A program made the translations under genes and the position numbers. Below are positions 1-11,577 of a stretch of 64,000 bases of DNA, piece by piece. The notes under the pieces are model-generated. The model was not told the origin of the DNA. It saw only the letters and a list, made by a program, of their open reading frames with translations, and ran no database searches. Position 1 is the first letter of the stretch; the number at the start of each line of letters is the position of its first letter. Source of the DNA: Saksenaea vasiformis B4078 (lineage: Eukaryota > Mucoromycota > Mucoromycetes > Mucorales > Saksenaeaceae); NCBI GenBank assembly GCA_000697055.1, contig JNDT01002336.1:1-64000 (forward strand), written 5' to 3'.

Positions 1-19
1 TTATCTGAGACATTCTTTT

Positions 20-345
20 TGTGTGAGAGAAAAGGAATCTATCTTCAACACGACTTTCGCATGAGACACCGTTTGTATGAGTCAAAAGAACCCGATCACC
101 GATCCATCCCCTTTCATGGCACGATATGACCTTATTACGGACACGTCTTCTGCGCGAGATAACACACCCTTTGGCATGATGAAAAAAACCGACCAGCGCC
201 ACGCCTTTTGCATGAGACAAAGAACCGTATCTTCAACACGGGATAATCGAGCCCTATCTTTAACATGCCCTTTCCACGAGACAATGAAACCCTGTCTCTT
301 GTGCATCTTTTGCGTTAGATAATGGGAAGCTATCCGTGACACAAA
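20..345. repeat. Degenerate ~38-bp minisatellite
   Basis: A short pattern of the form YATGAGACAAAGAACC, then TATCTTCAACAC, then CTTTTG recurs with many substitutions. Units start near 22, 60, 76, 117, 153, 175, 211, 277 and 315, giving spacings of about 36-40 nt plus some half-units. The two best copies are the ones containing TATCTTCAACACG near 40 and 230. Short open frames cross it on both strands, but they share no family features and are treated as chance. The array may continue beyond the left edge. Confidence 0.6.
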
Positions 346-384
346 CGCAACATGGAAGAGTATGACACGCAAATCATAACATCG

Positions 385-490
385 GATGAACGTAAAAATA
401 CGTACTTCAAAGCGCAGAGTTTATCTGGAAGTAACACCGACTTATTTCAAATAGACGCAAAGTCATGGGAAAAATCCTGTAGTTGCCAAG
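385..490 (+). repeat. Dispersed repeat, 3' module (copy B1)
   Basis: About 100 nt align by eye with 11125-11230: both contain TCTGGAAGTAAC, then a RTTTCRAATAGA-like string, then AAARTCATRGGAAAAATYCTGTA. Related, more diverged copies lie near 16430-16495 and 51760-51845. It appears to be the right end of the dispersed family described in the findings. The overlapping short plus-strand frame is not supported as a gene. Confidence 0.6.
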
Positions 491-1442
491 GATGTTTACG
501 TTACTGTATTACCAACAGAAAAAGGAATATCTCATTCTCATTTTTTTCTGTTACAGCGGATCATCATCAAACCCTTCACCAAACAAGTTGTGTTAAATTG
601 GCTTCACGGCAGGGTCGACGCTTGCACCAAGACTAGGTTGAACTGGGTTTATCTTCATGTTACACTGCTGCTCACATTTTCATTAGTGGGAATATCTCGT
701 GATTTCTTTTTCTTTCTTTTAATGCGCCAAGTCTAGGAGATACTATCGCACTAAATATCAAACAAGTTCCTATGCGTTTATTAGCGGTCTCTTCTTCATG
801 CGAGGAACGAATTGTCATTAACAGCTATACTGTCTGCTTGTTGTTCTAGTTGCACATCGCTTAAAGCTGCATCCGTTCTATCGTTCCGATTATAGACATA
901 TCTGCCATTACTGATAGCCACTACAACGTTATGATCCGTACCAGGTCTGGAGATCCGGTTGGAAACGTTACGGTGAGTTCCATTGTGTACTGGTTAAACA
1001 CCATTTGTTGTTGTGAAAGTCACCCATCCGCTATAGTGTCGTGAGACAATCTTCCAAACAAACTGACGAACACTTGCATGAATCTGTTTTAACTGGCGAC
1101 TTCTCCGTTCAACAGGAGTTAAAATTTTATGCATTATAAACACATGGTGTAACGGCATCATTTTTTACTTTATCTTTGAAGAAGATGAAAACAAAAGACA
1201 TGAATCTTTCTACCAAAGTGGTTTCTGTGTTTCCGATGTCATCATCATTTCAGCCCTATGGCAAAGAGGTGAGCATTTGCGAGAAAAGACATTAGTATGA
1301 ATCGTACCTGTTCAACTTCGTGATCGTGTCAGCTGGGATCTTAAACTGGATCGTGCCAACAAAGGATAGCAGAGCTCGCACATGCTCCTCCAGACTCGCA
1401 ATGGTCTAATACTATGATCAGTATCTTACTGCTGGTTTCGCT

Positions 1443-4400
1443 CTATCTCTTTACCTGGTGAGCCGATGCGCCAAGGTTCGCCCGTGAAAGATTATACGTC
1501 CTCCATAATTTATACAACATATCCATTACCATCACCAACAGATCAGGAATACTCTTGCTAACAGTGTTGTCTAACTGCGCAAAATTATCTGCTGCTTGCT
1601 GCACCTGAATCATATTATCATGTAGCGGTAGCACGCCGGATTGATATATAAGTTGCAGCGATTGCTCATAAAATCCTTCTTCATATAGTTTACGAGCGCG
1701 TAGGAATTGAATAAGTAACCGTGCCGTGTATTTTTTGAAATCATCAACAAGATTGCCGACGTGTTGCTGTCGTTCGTAGCGCTCCAGCGTCGTTCGCGCA
1801 AAGGTGACAACCTCGTCTTTCGATGTTTGTTGTGACGTTACTGCACGTTCCACAGCCTGCTGCTGCAGTGCATCGCCAAGTTCCTTGTTCAGGATATCAA
1901 TCACCTTGTTATAATCCTTAAAAATATTCCGCCACTGGTCAGCCAGGTCTATATCACGGACACGTTCAATATTACCCATGTCAATTCATAAACAGCCACG
2001 GCTTCCACATAGCGGCCTTCAAGAGCACACTTTTCCGCAATAGGGACCAAGATAGCTTGAGCATATTCATTTTCGTTTGAAATACCAAGAAGATCCTTGT
2101 AGCGGTCGATATATCCAGGCTGCAAACGGATATGGCTAAGTTAACACTTCCCCTTGCTACACAAACCACAACACTCTACCTCGCGGCTGTACTCTGAGGT
2201 CTTGGTTCCCAGAATGGCCTTGAAATCTTTGCATGCCAACATCAAATCTCGGATGTACAAGTAGGAAAGACTGGTCATATCGCAACTAGCTGACTGGCGA
2301 CAATCGGCGTACAACGTCAACAGGAACAGATACTGAAGAGCCTGTCTTGGATTAGATGCAGAAAAGGCACGGATGTATTGATAGATGAGGCGTGCAAAGT
2401 TGAGACAGACAACATTATCGTCCTTAAAGACGACTGCATAGTGATTTAGTCAGATAGATACGTTGCAGTACAAGAAAACTTACGCAGGTCTATACTTGCC
2501 GAGAGGGGCTGATCAGGAATTCTCAGTAAGCCATAGTAAGCAAGAGCAATAGCAAAGTGCACGGCTTCCAGGCGCGTTTTCTCGTGCTTGTACAAATAGT
2601 TTACTGCCTGTAAAATTGGGTACGTTATAATCTTCCTTCTATTTTTCTTTGTTTACCAAGCTTACCCTTTCAAACTGAAGCGTCAAAAGAAGGATCTTGA
2701 AATATGTCCATGGGCTGGCATTGCTTGGATCGAATCGCGCTGACCCAAATCTCACAAAGAGTTTTTGCAAATCATTCAAAGTATATCTCTCGTGTTCAAA
2801 TTCTTCAATCTGAGCACTTTCACGAACCAAGGAGAGCTTTCAACAGAGTCTGTCTGAGTACATTTGTCATCAGCTTCTCCATTGTTACCTGAAGCCAAAC
2901 AAAATCTTCCGTAATTTTTACATCCTCTGGCAAACTCTTTTTGTTCATTTCGCATCTTCCAATGATTTTGAACAGCAGAAGCTTGTACCGATCCGTTTTT
3001 TGTGAACCATATTCTAGTCGTTGATAGTCTGCTAAGATGGAGTTTCGACTCGCCTTCGACAATCTAGAAGATCCATCGTCTGTCAGTTGCAAGTCCCACA
3101 CGTCTGTTATTCCACCTTCTTTCAGGACTGGTCATGTATTCTTTAAAATAATCAACAAAAGCTGGCTCTGACTGGAAAAGGTCACGGCTATTCGTGACAT
3201 ATTCCAGCGCCAGATCAGCGTGACCACTGCGGAGGAGTAGATAAGTGAATGTCCAGATTGGCGTTTCGTCGACAATCTGGTAAGCTCGTATGTTAACACA
3301 TCAAGGATATATTAGTTTGCATCTACCTCAAGGTTCGGATCTGCCCATCTTGAATTCTTTTTAAAATCTATATTCATAAATGCTCGGATACGATGAGCAG
3401 GCGAGGGTATGCCTCCAACTTTTGCTTCTGCAGCATTCTTCAGGAGCACATCATCAATGTACTGCATATACCTGATGCTGTCAGCACAATATCACAGCCA
3501 ATCGAGACTTACTGATTTTCAAGCCACGTTTTGGATGCTGAAAGAAGTGTTTGTCGCGCTGTGATGGCTGTAATATTGTCTTGAGGTCTCTTTGCATATG
3601 CTTGTACAAAATAGCCTTCCCGTCGACCATCACCGTCTACTTCAGCTTTACTGGCAAAGGCATTTAACAATTGCCATGCGTTGTTTGCTCTGTCTGAAGA
3701 CTACAAAACAAAAATTAAGACACATAATCTATTGATTATGGCAACTTACTTTGTTTTGCTCCGGCGGTTGCGAGAGTTTGGCAAAAGCATCTACAACGGC
3801 AAAATCCTTTCGTTGCAGTCGTGCCTCGTTGAGATCTGTAACCAACGCTCCATACTTTGTCATATGTTCTTGAAGAACTTGAGTTCTCTCCGCCGACTAC
3901 TGGCAAGGATTAACATTTCCATACATGTAGTAAACTTGTCCGTGCTTGCCTCGGCTCCGAATCCGTTTTCGGGGCTGAAAGTTCTGCTATCTTGGTAATG
4001 GTCCCATTCTTCCAATATATGTCGCTGCGTATTTCTCCATTCTTCTCCCATCACACGGTCTACAAGATCCTCAAAGTCGTCGTGTGTCTAGGATAGGGGT
4101 TCAGTGGTTGGACTCAGCAAAATCGTATCCTTACGTGTCGACGGCTTTCTTCAACTGTACTGATGATAATTCGTTCGTGCTCCTCGCGAAGAAATTTCTA
4201 ACAATATCATTTGTTGATACAACAAAGGACGTTCTTTGTTTATCGTGATGTTACCTCGACATCGGTACTTTGAATCCTTTCAGAACGTTCGAATGTCGTT
4301 GCAGCGCTAATCGCATCGAGATTTTGAGACACATCTTGTATCTTAATTCCGTTTTGTGCTAAAAAATAATGGCTATGACGAAATAAATGGTGAGATCGCG

Positions 4401-4587
4401 TTGTAGACACGATTGCTTACGCTTTAGCATGGTGTTCTTGTTCGGCTTTATGTGCTTTGGAAAGTAAATGTGTTTCTGTATCAATTTGAGGAAGTCCTCT
4501 ATTCAGCGCTGGTAATTCTTCTCCTTCTGAGGGTGAAACAAGAAGTTTTGAATTCTCATAGAGCTGCTTGAACACGTTGCTTGTCAT
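1443..4587 (-). CDS. NIC96: Nucleoporin NIC96/NUP93, multi-exon
   Basis: Scaffold nucleoporin of the inner ring of the nuclear pore complex; it anchors the Nsp1-Nup57-Nup49 channel trimer. The start is placed at the ATG at 4587-4585, because the following residues (FKQLYENSKLL, then ETHLLSKAH) match the family's N-terminal helix. The first intron runs from 4420 to 4373 and joins exon 1 in phase to HYFLAQNGIKIQDVSQNLDA. Later exons give the acidic helical segment ending STVEESRRH and then THDDFEDLVDRVMGEEW, typical of Nup93. An internal exon reads FGSARFDPSNASPWTYFKIL. The last exon (1979-1443) is the all-helical C-terminal region. After removal of roughly a dozen ~50-nt introns the protein should be about 800 residues, near the usual size. 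The gene is divergent from the lipoyl synthase gene. Internal exon borders were not all resolved. Confidence 0.88.
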
Positions 4588-4771
4588 GAAGAAAGGACGA
4601 TCCGCTGCAGAGCGCGCCGATAAGGTGGTTCCTAATTTTTTTTTGTCCTTTTGGCAGAGTGGAATCACCGTCACAACATGATGATTCCTGTGGGTGGATT
4701 TCATCAACCGCAATCTCTTTACCCACACTTTGAGCTTCTGTCTTTGTTCCCCAACGATCTTTCCCCACTCC
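4588..4771. promoter_or_regulatory. Shared divergent promoter, NIC96 / lipoyl synthase
   Basis: Only 184 nt separate the proposed NIC96 ATG on the minus strand from the lipoyl synthase ATG on the plus strand, so both promoters must lie here or overlap 5' UTRs. A T-rich tract sits near 4635-4650. No clear TATA box was identified. Confidence 0.5.
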
Positions 4772-6260
4772 ATGTCTCGGTCGCAATCCGTCTCTTTGCT
4801 CCTGAATCAATTTATCCGTCCGACGTCGACTGTCAGGCCCGCTGCTGTTCTGGTAGGCTAACGAATGGTATTTAAAAAAAGCTCACATGGCGATCCCAGA
4901 CGCAGCAGCTACGTAGCCACGCGACCACGGTGTCTGACAAGCCGTCTCCACCTTCTTCGTCGCAGTCCTCCAAGTCAAAATTGGCAGCATTGAAGGCTCG
5001 TTTAGCAGCGGAAGATGCTTCGGCGTTAGATGATTTTATCAATCCTGGATTTGATAGAAAATTGACACCCTCTGAAGCATTGGAATTAAGAGAGACGGTG
5101 GTGCCAGGCACAAAAGTGAAGACGACTAAATTGTAAGTAATATCAGCCATCATAAGAAGAATTAGGCCTGCATGTTTGTAACACCGATATCTCATTTTTT
5201 TTTTGTTTTTCTTTTAGGAAGCAACCTCGGCTGCCAGATTGGCTTAAAACCGAAATCCCCGCCGGCGAGAACTTCAGTCGGATCAAGAAGGATCTGCGTG
5301 GTTTAAAACTTCATACTGTCTGTGAAGAAGCACGATGCCCAAACATTGGCGATTGCTGGGGTGGTGGTAAATATCCAAAGGTGATCGATAACACGAAGGA
5401 TTACTCACCGATGTTTAGGTGAACATCAGACTGCGACTGCAACGATTATGCTGATGGGTGATGAGTGTACACGTGGGTGTCGGTTCTGTTCGGTTAAGAC
5501 GAATCGCAATCCTAAACCGCTAGATCCTCATGAACCCGAACATACGGCTGAAGCCCTTAGACGATGGGGTCTCGATTATGTTGTTCTTACAAGTGTCGAT
5601 CGTGACGATCTCGCTGATGGTGGTTCAGCTCATTTTGCGGAGACAATTAGCAAAATTAAGACTAAGTAAGTTTATTGGGATGGCGGACTTCCAATCGTAC
5701 TCATTGTTATCAGGGCTCCTCATATTCTGGTGGAATGTCTTACGGGTGATTTTGGTGGATCGCTAGAATGCGTGGAAAGAGTCGCCACATCTGGGCTGGA
5801 TGTCTATGCTCATAACATTGAGACAGTGGAAGCTCTGACACCCTATGTTCGTGATCGTCGCGCTGGTTTCCGCCAGTCCCTTAGTGTCCTTAAACATGCC
5901 AAGGAAGTGAGACCAGATTTGATCACAAAGACCTCCATCATGCTTGGCTGCGGTGAAACAGACGAGGAAGTCTTACACGCCCTTCAAGAGCTACGAGAGA
6001 TAGACGTGGATTGTGTAACGTTAGGACAGTACATGCGTCCCACAAAACGCCACATGAAAGTACACGAATACGTGACACCCGAGAAGTTTAAACACTGGGA
6101 GACAACAGGCATGGACATGGGCTTTAAATATGTTGCAAGTGGACCACTTGTCCGATCTAGCTACAAAGCAGGTGAATTCTATATCAGTAACATCTTGAAA
6201 CAGCGTAAAAAGGGATTGAACATTGAAGCTGCGTCTGAGGAGAAGCAGGAAACGCTATGA
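4772..6260 (+). CDS. LIP5: Mitochondrial lipoyl synthase, five exons
   Basis: Radical-SAM enzyme that inserts two sulfur atoms into the octanoyl chain on lipoyl-domain proteins (PDH, OGDH and glycine cleavage H protein) in mitochondria. Inferred exons are 4772-4852, 4900-5132, 5218-5366, 5419-5665 and 5714-6260, which sum to 418 codons in one frame. The start ATG opens a basic, Ser/Arg-rich presequence ([19 protein letters not shown]), which the shorter frame beginning inside exon 2 would lack. The auxiliary-cluster cysteines are in [12 protein letters not shown] and the radical-SAM CX3CX2C is CTRGCRFC. The C-terminal RSSYKAGEF carries the serine ligand of the auxiliary cluster. The fourth-exon join restores [13 protein letters not shown] exactly. 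It reads divergently from NIC96. Length and motifs are complete, so the gene appears functional. Confidence 0.96.
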
Positions 6261-6846
6261 TTAGTTTGATATTCTTCGAATCTTTCTTTTTTCTGGTTTG
6301 TGCTGTAAATTTATTTTTTTTTCTTTTTTTTTACTTTTTCTCACAAAGATGTTTCAAGCGTAGAAATAAGAAGGGTTGCAGGATTGTTTTGACTTATTTA
6401 GCTCCTTCTTTTCTCTTCTTTACTTTCTTCCCATGGCATTTATCCTTATCTTTACAAGAATATTACAATATGTTGCGATGGCAGCGGTTGCTCCTGTTCT
6501 GATGTACATCATGCTCGATATCTTCATTTATCTCTGTCGGCAACCTGTCAAGTTACTTCCGGCTTATCGCAGTATCCTTACGAAAAGTACCTAGGTCGCG
6601 CTGTTAAGCAACAAATCATCCATCAAGAAACTGCTACTTTCCATGAATGCACCAATAAAATTCAAATTGATTGCTGGCATTTGTAATCCGTGTTGAGTAG
6701 AAAATAAAGATGATGGGGCGAACTCAGACACGTGAGTTTCCTTTTTTCATGCGAATCTTGCTTACGAAGCTCATTATGTAGAAATCCATTTCCTTCATTT
6801 TTCCTTTTTTTTTTGTATCTCTTTCATTTCCCTTGTTCTTTGTGAT
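6261..6846. other. Intergenic region
   Basis: This holds the 3' flank of the lipoyl synthase gene, with T-rich tracts at 6310-6340, and the promoter of the LACTB2-like gene, with a T-rich stretch at 6800-6815. Two short overlapping plus-strand frames at about 6257-6594 are biased by these tracts and have no recognisable family. No other feature was seen. Confidence 0.5.
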
Positions 6847-7829
6847 ATGTCGAATAACTTGACACCGTTGCCAAATTTCACTCGTCTATCCAAACGCGTC
6901 TGGAGGGTCTTAGCCCTTAATCCTGGCCCATGGACACTGCAAGGTAAAAATTCCCACCCTGTTCAAAATTGTATTCAATTTCAATGCTAGGCACAAACAC
7001 TTACCTAGTTGGTACTGGACCGCGTAAAATACTGATTGATTGTGGTGAAGGCGTACCTGCCTACCTACCTTTACTTCTACAGTCACTCCAAGAGATCTCT
7101 CCTGATGCATACATCTCTGATATTTTGATTACCCATTGTCACATCGATCACTGGCGAGGTCTCAAAGAGGTGTTGCCTGTGTTTGAAAACGCTCGCGTTC
7201 ATAAATATCCTCTACAACCGGGATCTCATGACGTAGACGCTGGCCATATGGTCGGTTTCCCTGTCATTGAGGTACACCCGCTGCATGACAATCAAGTATT
7301 TCGGCTTCAAGACACAGATGCAACGCTTCAGGTGATATATACTCCAGGCCATGCAGAGGATCATTGCGCGTTCTGGTTGGAGGAAGAATCAACACTTTTC
7401 ACAGGTGATTGCGTTCTCGGACATGGTTCGACTGTATTCGACGATTTATCTGAATTCATGGCATCTCTACGTAAAATGATCGCCCTGAATCCTGAACGAT
7501 TATATCCTGGTCATGGTTCGGTGCTTGAGCAAGGGAAGACAAGAATTGAACAGACGCTACGTCATCGTGAGCAACGCGAGAAACAGATCATCGAGTTGAT
7601 ATCGCACGATCGACGTAAACATTGGACAGTGCTTGAAATGGTTGACCACCTATATGACGATTACAAAGATGGTATGTATGCAGTAATCATCCGTCAGATT
7701 GCCTTGCATATGTTGAAACTCGAACGCGATGGGAAAATCAGAGCACTTGACGGATCCTCCGGCTACGACCAAACAAATGTATTTGAGATCATAGATAAGC
7801 CGTGGTGTTATCTAGATACGCGACTGTAA
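6847..7829 (+). CDS. LACTB2-like metallo-beta-lactamase-fold hydrolase
   Basis: Two exons, 6847-6943 and 6991-7829, encode 311 residues; the join rebuilds LQGTNTYLVGTG, the family's first strand. The metal-binding motif HCHIDH is present. The later ligands are seen as a His in YTPGHAED, an Asp in FTGDCVLG and a His in YPGHGS, in the standard order. The C-terminal ~100 residues (from about EQTLRHREQREKQI) are a winged-helix-like extension typical of LACTB2, a single-strand-specific endoribonuclease that is mitochondrial in animals. No obvious mitochondrial presequence is seen, so location is open. An AATAAA-like signal lies just after the stop at about 7853. Assignment to LACTB2 is by overall pattern; other hydrolases of the fold are less likely. 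Confidence 0.88.
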
Positions 7830-8441
7830 ATATATATTTCATACTCGTCAAAGAAATAAAGAAGAAACATATTAATTACGCCGAAGAAAATCTTTCCCCC
7901 TAGTTTTGCAAAAACAGAACGTCAATGCACCTTCCCCTTAGCATAGATAATGATATGCAAATGCTGAAAATTAATCAAGCCGGCATGGTTAACAACGAAA
8001 AGCTGGAAGCGCTACAAAGTGTGACTATCTGCATCCTGATCCGCAGAGTGACATATGATATAATGCATGTTGTGTTACCGATCAATTTGATTGTTCTCGC
8101 AGGTTTTAACGCTTTGCTATGGACTTGAGCAGACGTAATTTTTCATCTTGGTATGTGTCGTGCATTCCACATGGCATTAGCCGATATCAAAAATACTACC
8201 TATGAAGATCGTCTGGAATAGACGGTTGGACGGCATAAGGATGACCCAAATATTTATTTGATATTAGTAGAAAGAGAAAGGGCAAAGTGCGGCTTAAGCC
8301 AAAAGGTAAAGGACTAAAACTCCTCTCATAAACGCAATAGAGTTGGCGCCATTTAAGAGTTATCGCTCAGAGAAAAAGGGGAGGCATGCAAGTCAGCAGC
8401 ATCCTTTCCCCTTCTTTCTTTATCTAATTCTGTTATTTTCA
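7830..8441. other. Intergenic region
   Basis: A 3' flank and promoter region. A 67-codon plus-strand frame at 7925-8128 is present but has no recognisable domain and no good splice context. A pyrimidine-rich stretch at 8400-8440 directly precedes the chosen ATG of the next gene and looks like a fungal promoter or 5' leader. Confidence 0.45.
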
Positions 8442-9914
8442 ATGCTATCTCTTAATTCCATCCTTCCTGTAAATTTTTCTCCGGAACCGCCTTCCAAAAG
8501 ATGGTTGCAGTCAGAAGAACTATCCAACCACCGATCACAAAAAAGTGCCCATGCCGACAACCACTTCTCTAGATCACTCTACAAAAACAGCACACTCCTT
8601 CTTCGCATGGTCCTAAAGCAAGGTATCAGCAACGTAATCTCTTTAAACAAGTGGGTGCGTGTTGATGTGGAACTTGTCACGGAAATGGGCCTACCAATTG
8701 GGCCTGTATTGGCCAAAACTTGCAACCTCAAACTCGAATGCAATGTGATGGAAAAGGATAATCAAGGAAACTGGCATATGGGCAACAAGAACGATGAGTT
8801 AGGGATGCGGCCATTGGCTTTTGATTCCTGGAACAGTTGTACGTCCGACCCATACTGGTCTGGATTTTACGGAAGTGGAGGTGGTGCATTTGAGTTCAGA
8901 ATAATGGACCCCACATTTTGTGAGACAACGCATAGCAATCCTATCTACATTTGTATCCGAGCATTGTCAGAGACGAGACGCCAATCAGAGCCATTTATTC
9001 TGCCACTTACAATTGGACCGATCCAATTGGTATCCTCTATCGAGACGAACAACAACATCAGTGCATACTGGGAGCCAACACTTGATCGTATTCAGCATAT
9101 GCATCGCATTTTGAGTTACGTTATGGAAAATCGGGTACAGTATTTCATGATCAAGGAGAGCTGGGGTTCTGGGACTCCCGGAAAACTTTGGGACGCAGCA
9201 TTAGCACTGTCAAGCATGTTCACTAAAGCTTTTCGACGAAACCCTAATTTTCTGGTTGGTCAACGCGTCGTTGATTTAAGTGCTGGGTATTAGAGAACCT
9301 GCTAGTGTTGTCTGCAAGTATCACTAACTAGTTCCAGCAGAACCGGATATGTTGGCCTTTATATTGCGCATCTGCACAAGATCCACCGTGTAAAACAGAC
9401 ACCCAAAATTATCCTCACCGATCTCCCAGAAGCGCTGACACTGATCAGAGAAAATCAAAAACTCAATCAAGGCAGTGCTTGCGAAGATCTGGTCGAAATC
9501 AGGCCTTTGGCTTGGGGAGACAAGGCTGACGCTGACCGCGTTGCGGATTCTCAGCCTATTGATATTGTGATTGCATCGGACCTCCTCTACAATGTCTCTG
9601 ATTTTGTAAGCATTATTCATACATTCAGGCACCTTAGTACTCCAGGAAGAACAGTGATCTACCTTGGATACAAGCGCAGAGGGTTCAAGGAAAAAGATGA
9701 AATGAAGTTTTTCCGTCTGTGCAGGCCTTATTTCAACGTATCTCTCATGACGGATAATTATGGGCAACAACTACAAGAGAAAAACCAGGCATGGCCTTCT
9801 GCTGGCGATTGCATGGCAGAAAACAACAGCAACACAGTTGAACCGGGAAGCACCCTGTCTTCGTTACTTCAGAGACAAGGCGTTAGAATCTATAGACTCC
9901 AATGTAAAGAATAG
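8442..9914 (+). CDS. METTL21-family methyltransferase, extended N-terminus
   Basis: SAM-dependent methyltransferase of the METTL21 (methyltransferase family 16) group, which mostly methylate lysines on chaperones and translation factors. Exons 8442-9286 and 9341-9914 encode 472 residues. The intron join rebuilds motif I (VVDLSAGTGYVGLYIA). Upstream is the family's KLWDAALALSSMF helix, and downstream IVIASDLLYN is the D-x-x-Y motif. The first ATG of the frame is at 8442; the codons upstream would add a hydrophobic stretch, but there is no ATG there. Residues ~55-230 form an extra beta-rich region unlike ordinary METTL21 proteins, with WVRVDVELVTE and LKLECNV strands and a Gly-rich GFYGSGGGAFEF. 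The family call is firm for the C-terminal half. The substrate and the role of the N-terminal half are unknown. Confidence 0.8.
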
Positions 9915-10129
9915 CTAGTATAATCCTTCAAAAGAGATATTGACTCATAAAATAAACTGAAACATGATAAAATCAGCCATGGTTGGTATATCTGAATGCG
10001 AGCTTGCTTGCTTCCGAAGAGTGATCCTATAGTGCAACAGGAGGTGATCTCGCAATTTCAGTAAGTGTGACAGCCAAGGGTGATCCTGACAAACAGTTCT
10101 CTAATGAATTCAGCGCAAGTAAAGGGCTT

Positions 10130-10300
10130 AAGCAATGGAATATCCGGCGCTCTGCTGTAAAATATGAGTGACGACATTACTTAAATGATCAACGTCGGTT
10201 ACACCACAGTCGAGACAGTTCGGGACAGAGGTTGTGCAAGTCGAATAATAGACAAAAAGTCATAAACTATCCTATATGTGCGTCCAACATACTTTTTATT
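10130..10300 (+). repeat. Dispersed repeat, internal fragment (copy A4)
   Basis: Aligns by eye with about 10690-10800 of the following copy. Both have TTACTTA near the start, a GGTTACA string, then GAYTCGGGACAGAGG-like sequence (CAGTTCGGGACAGAGGT here) followed by a GCA-rich track. It sits directly upstream of the longer copy, suggesting a nested or tandem arrangement. Confidence 0.5.
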
Positions 10301-11230
10301 GAATCATTTTTTACGTTACCCTAAATAAAATCTTGCGCCTCTGAGGAGCCTGGTTTGCGCTAAAGAAGAATTGAATATGCGGTCATTAGTACCTCAATTT
10401 TACGTCAGAAGATTAATCAACTTACATGAACTTGGTCTCCTCAGTGGACGCAAAATTTATTCGAGCAGCATAAAGAATACCTCATGGTTAGTAAATGAAA
10501 GATGCTTTGATGGCTTCTACTTACCACCCGAAGGGGTATTCCCATGGTGACACGGGGACCCAACCTCGCACCGAAGCGGTGGGGGCGGGTGGAGGGTGGT
10601 GGTCGGCTCCTGGGAGTAACCGATTTTGGGACGGTCTGCAGAGGACTTGAAGCAATCCAGCGACCGGCGATCCATCATGAAAAAATCAGTGATTCTGAGT
10701 AGGATAACGTTTACTTACTTACGTGGTGAACGTTGGTTACATACACGGCCAAGACGATTCGGGACAGAGGTCATGCAGACTAAACAAGAGGAAGAAAAGA
10801 TGAATAATCTTGTAGGTGTAATGTGTCGATATCCTTACCGGGAATGTCAAAGAGTAACAGGGCCGAAGCATAGAAAATAATTCATGCGTCCCTTTATATA
10901 CGGACGATTCTGATATCCGCTCATCATGAAACATTTCTATGCCTTATGATAACGTAGAGAAACTGCCACTGATGCAATGAATCACCTCAACGTCAAAAGG
11001 ACGTACTGCTTTTGGCGGAACATTTCCTTCCTTAGGGCATGTTTACGCTTTCTAACAGAGAAATCCATTTACTGTAAATATGAACTACTCTAACGCGAAC
11101 TGCAGTTATCCAAACGTGAACTGTTCATTGCATGGACGTAAAGACCACCATTTCAAAACGCATACTTCATCTGGAAGTAACCCCGGGTAATTTCGAATAG
11201 AAGCAAAATCATAGGAAAAATTCTGTAAAT
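10285..11230 (+). repeat. Dispersed repeat, near full-length copy (A1+B2)
   Basis: The most complete copy. It shares with 42030-42640, in the same order, CTAAATAAAATC-like and TTGCGCTAA near the left end, an 18-nt identity TTATTCGAGCAGCATAAA, TAGTAAATG, ATGCTTTGATG, the 16-mer GGGACGGTCTGCAGAG, and a final GCCAAGACG with CATGCAG. A GC-rich insert at about 10545-10615 is poorly conserved between the copies. The 3' module (11125-11230) matches 385-490. No open reading frame longer than 84 codons and no transposase-like motif is present, so it is non-coding. Confidence 0.65.
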
Positions 11231-11577
11231 TGAAAAGAGCGGGAGAAGAGGGAAAAGAAAAGATGCATTTCTCCCTTAGTACCTCCTGTTAGCGAGAAAA
11301 TATCTTTCATAGAGAATTCTACCTCTGGTACGATTGTTTACTTCACATGAAGAACACGTATCGACGTATTTTATTCATTTCAACGTCTTTATTTCCTTTG
11401 ACAACCCATTCAAATGGCTGAAGGTGTCACATCCATGCGAGAAGAGTAAAGCGAGATTCACGGATCCTTTAACCAATCACGCGGAACGTTTTTGAATACC
11501 GCACAAAAATCAGATCCCGTCCCCCCAAAAAAAAAGACTGCAAACGAGTATCCTTTTCCTTATCTTCTGTTCTCCCC

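Larger units (their letters stand above)
1..1442. other. Intergenic region downstream of NIC96
   Basis: No convincing gene was seen. The stretch holds the degenerate minisatellite in the first ~345 nt and a diverged copy of the dispersed repeat's 3' module near 385-490. The remainder, about 500-1440, is unassigned AT-leaning sequence and includes the 3' flank of the NIC96 gene, which ends at 1443. Confidence 0.6.
9915..11577. other. Repeat-bearing intergenic region
   Basis: No gene was seen. The gap is mostly occupied by pieces of the dispersed repeat: a 3'-part fragment around 10130-10300, a near full-length copy around 10285-10960, and its 3' module at about 11060-11230. The last ~150 nt are the SNF4 promoter, with C- and A-runs at 11520-11535 and a pyrimidine-rich leader ending in the ATG at 11578. 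Confidence 0.6.

Noticed and set aside
7925..8128. 67-codon plus-strand frame
   Set aside because: Short, no domain, no flanking splice signals that extend it, and no family pattern.
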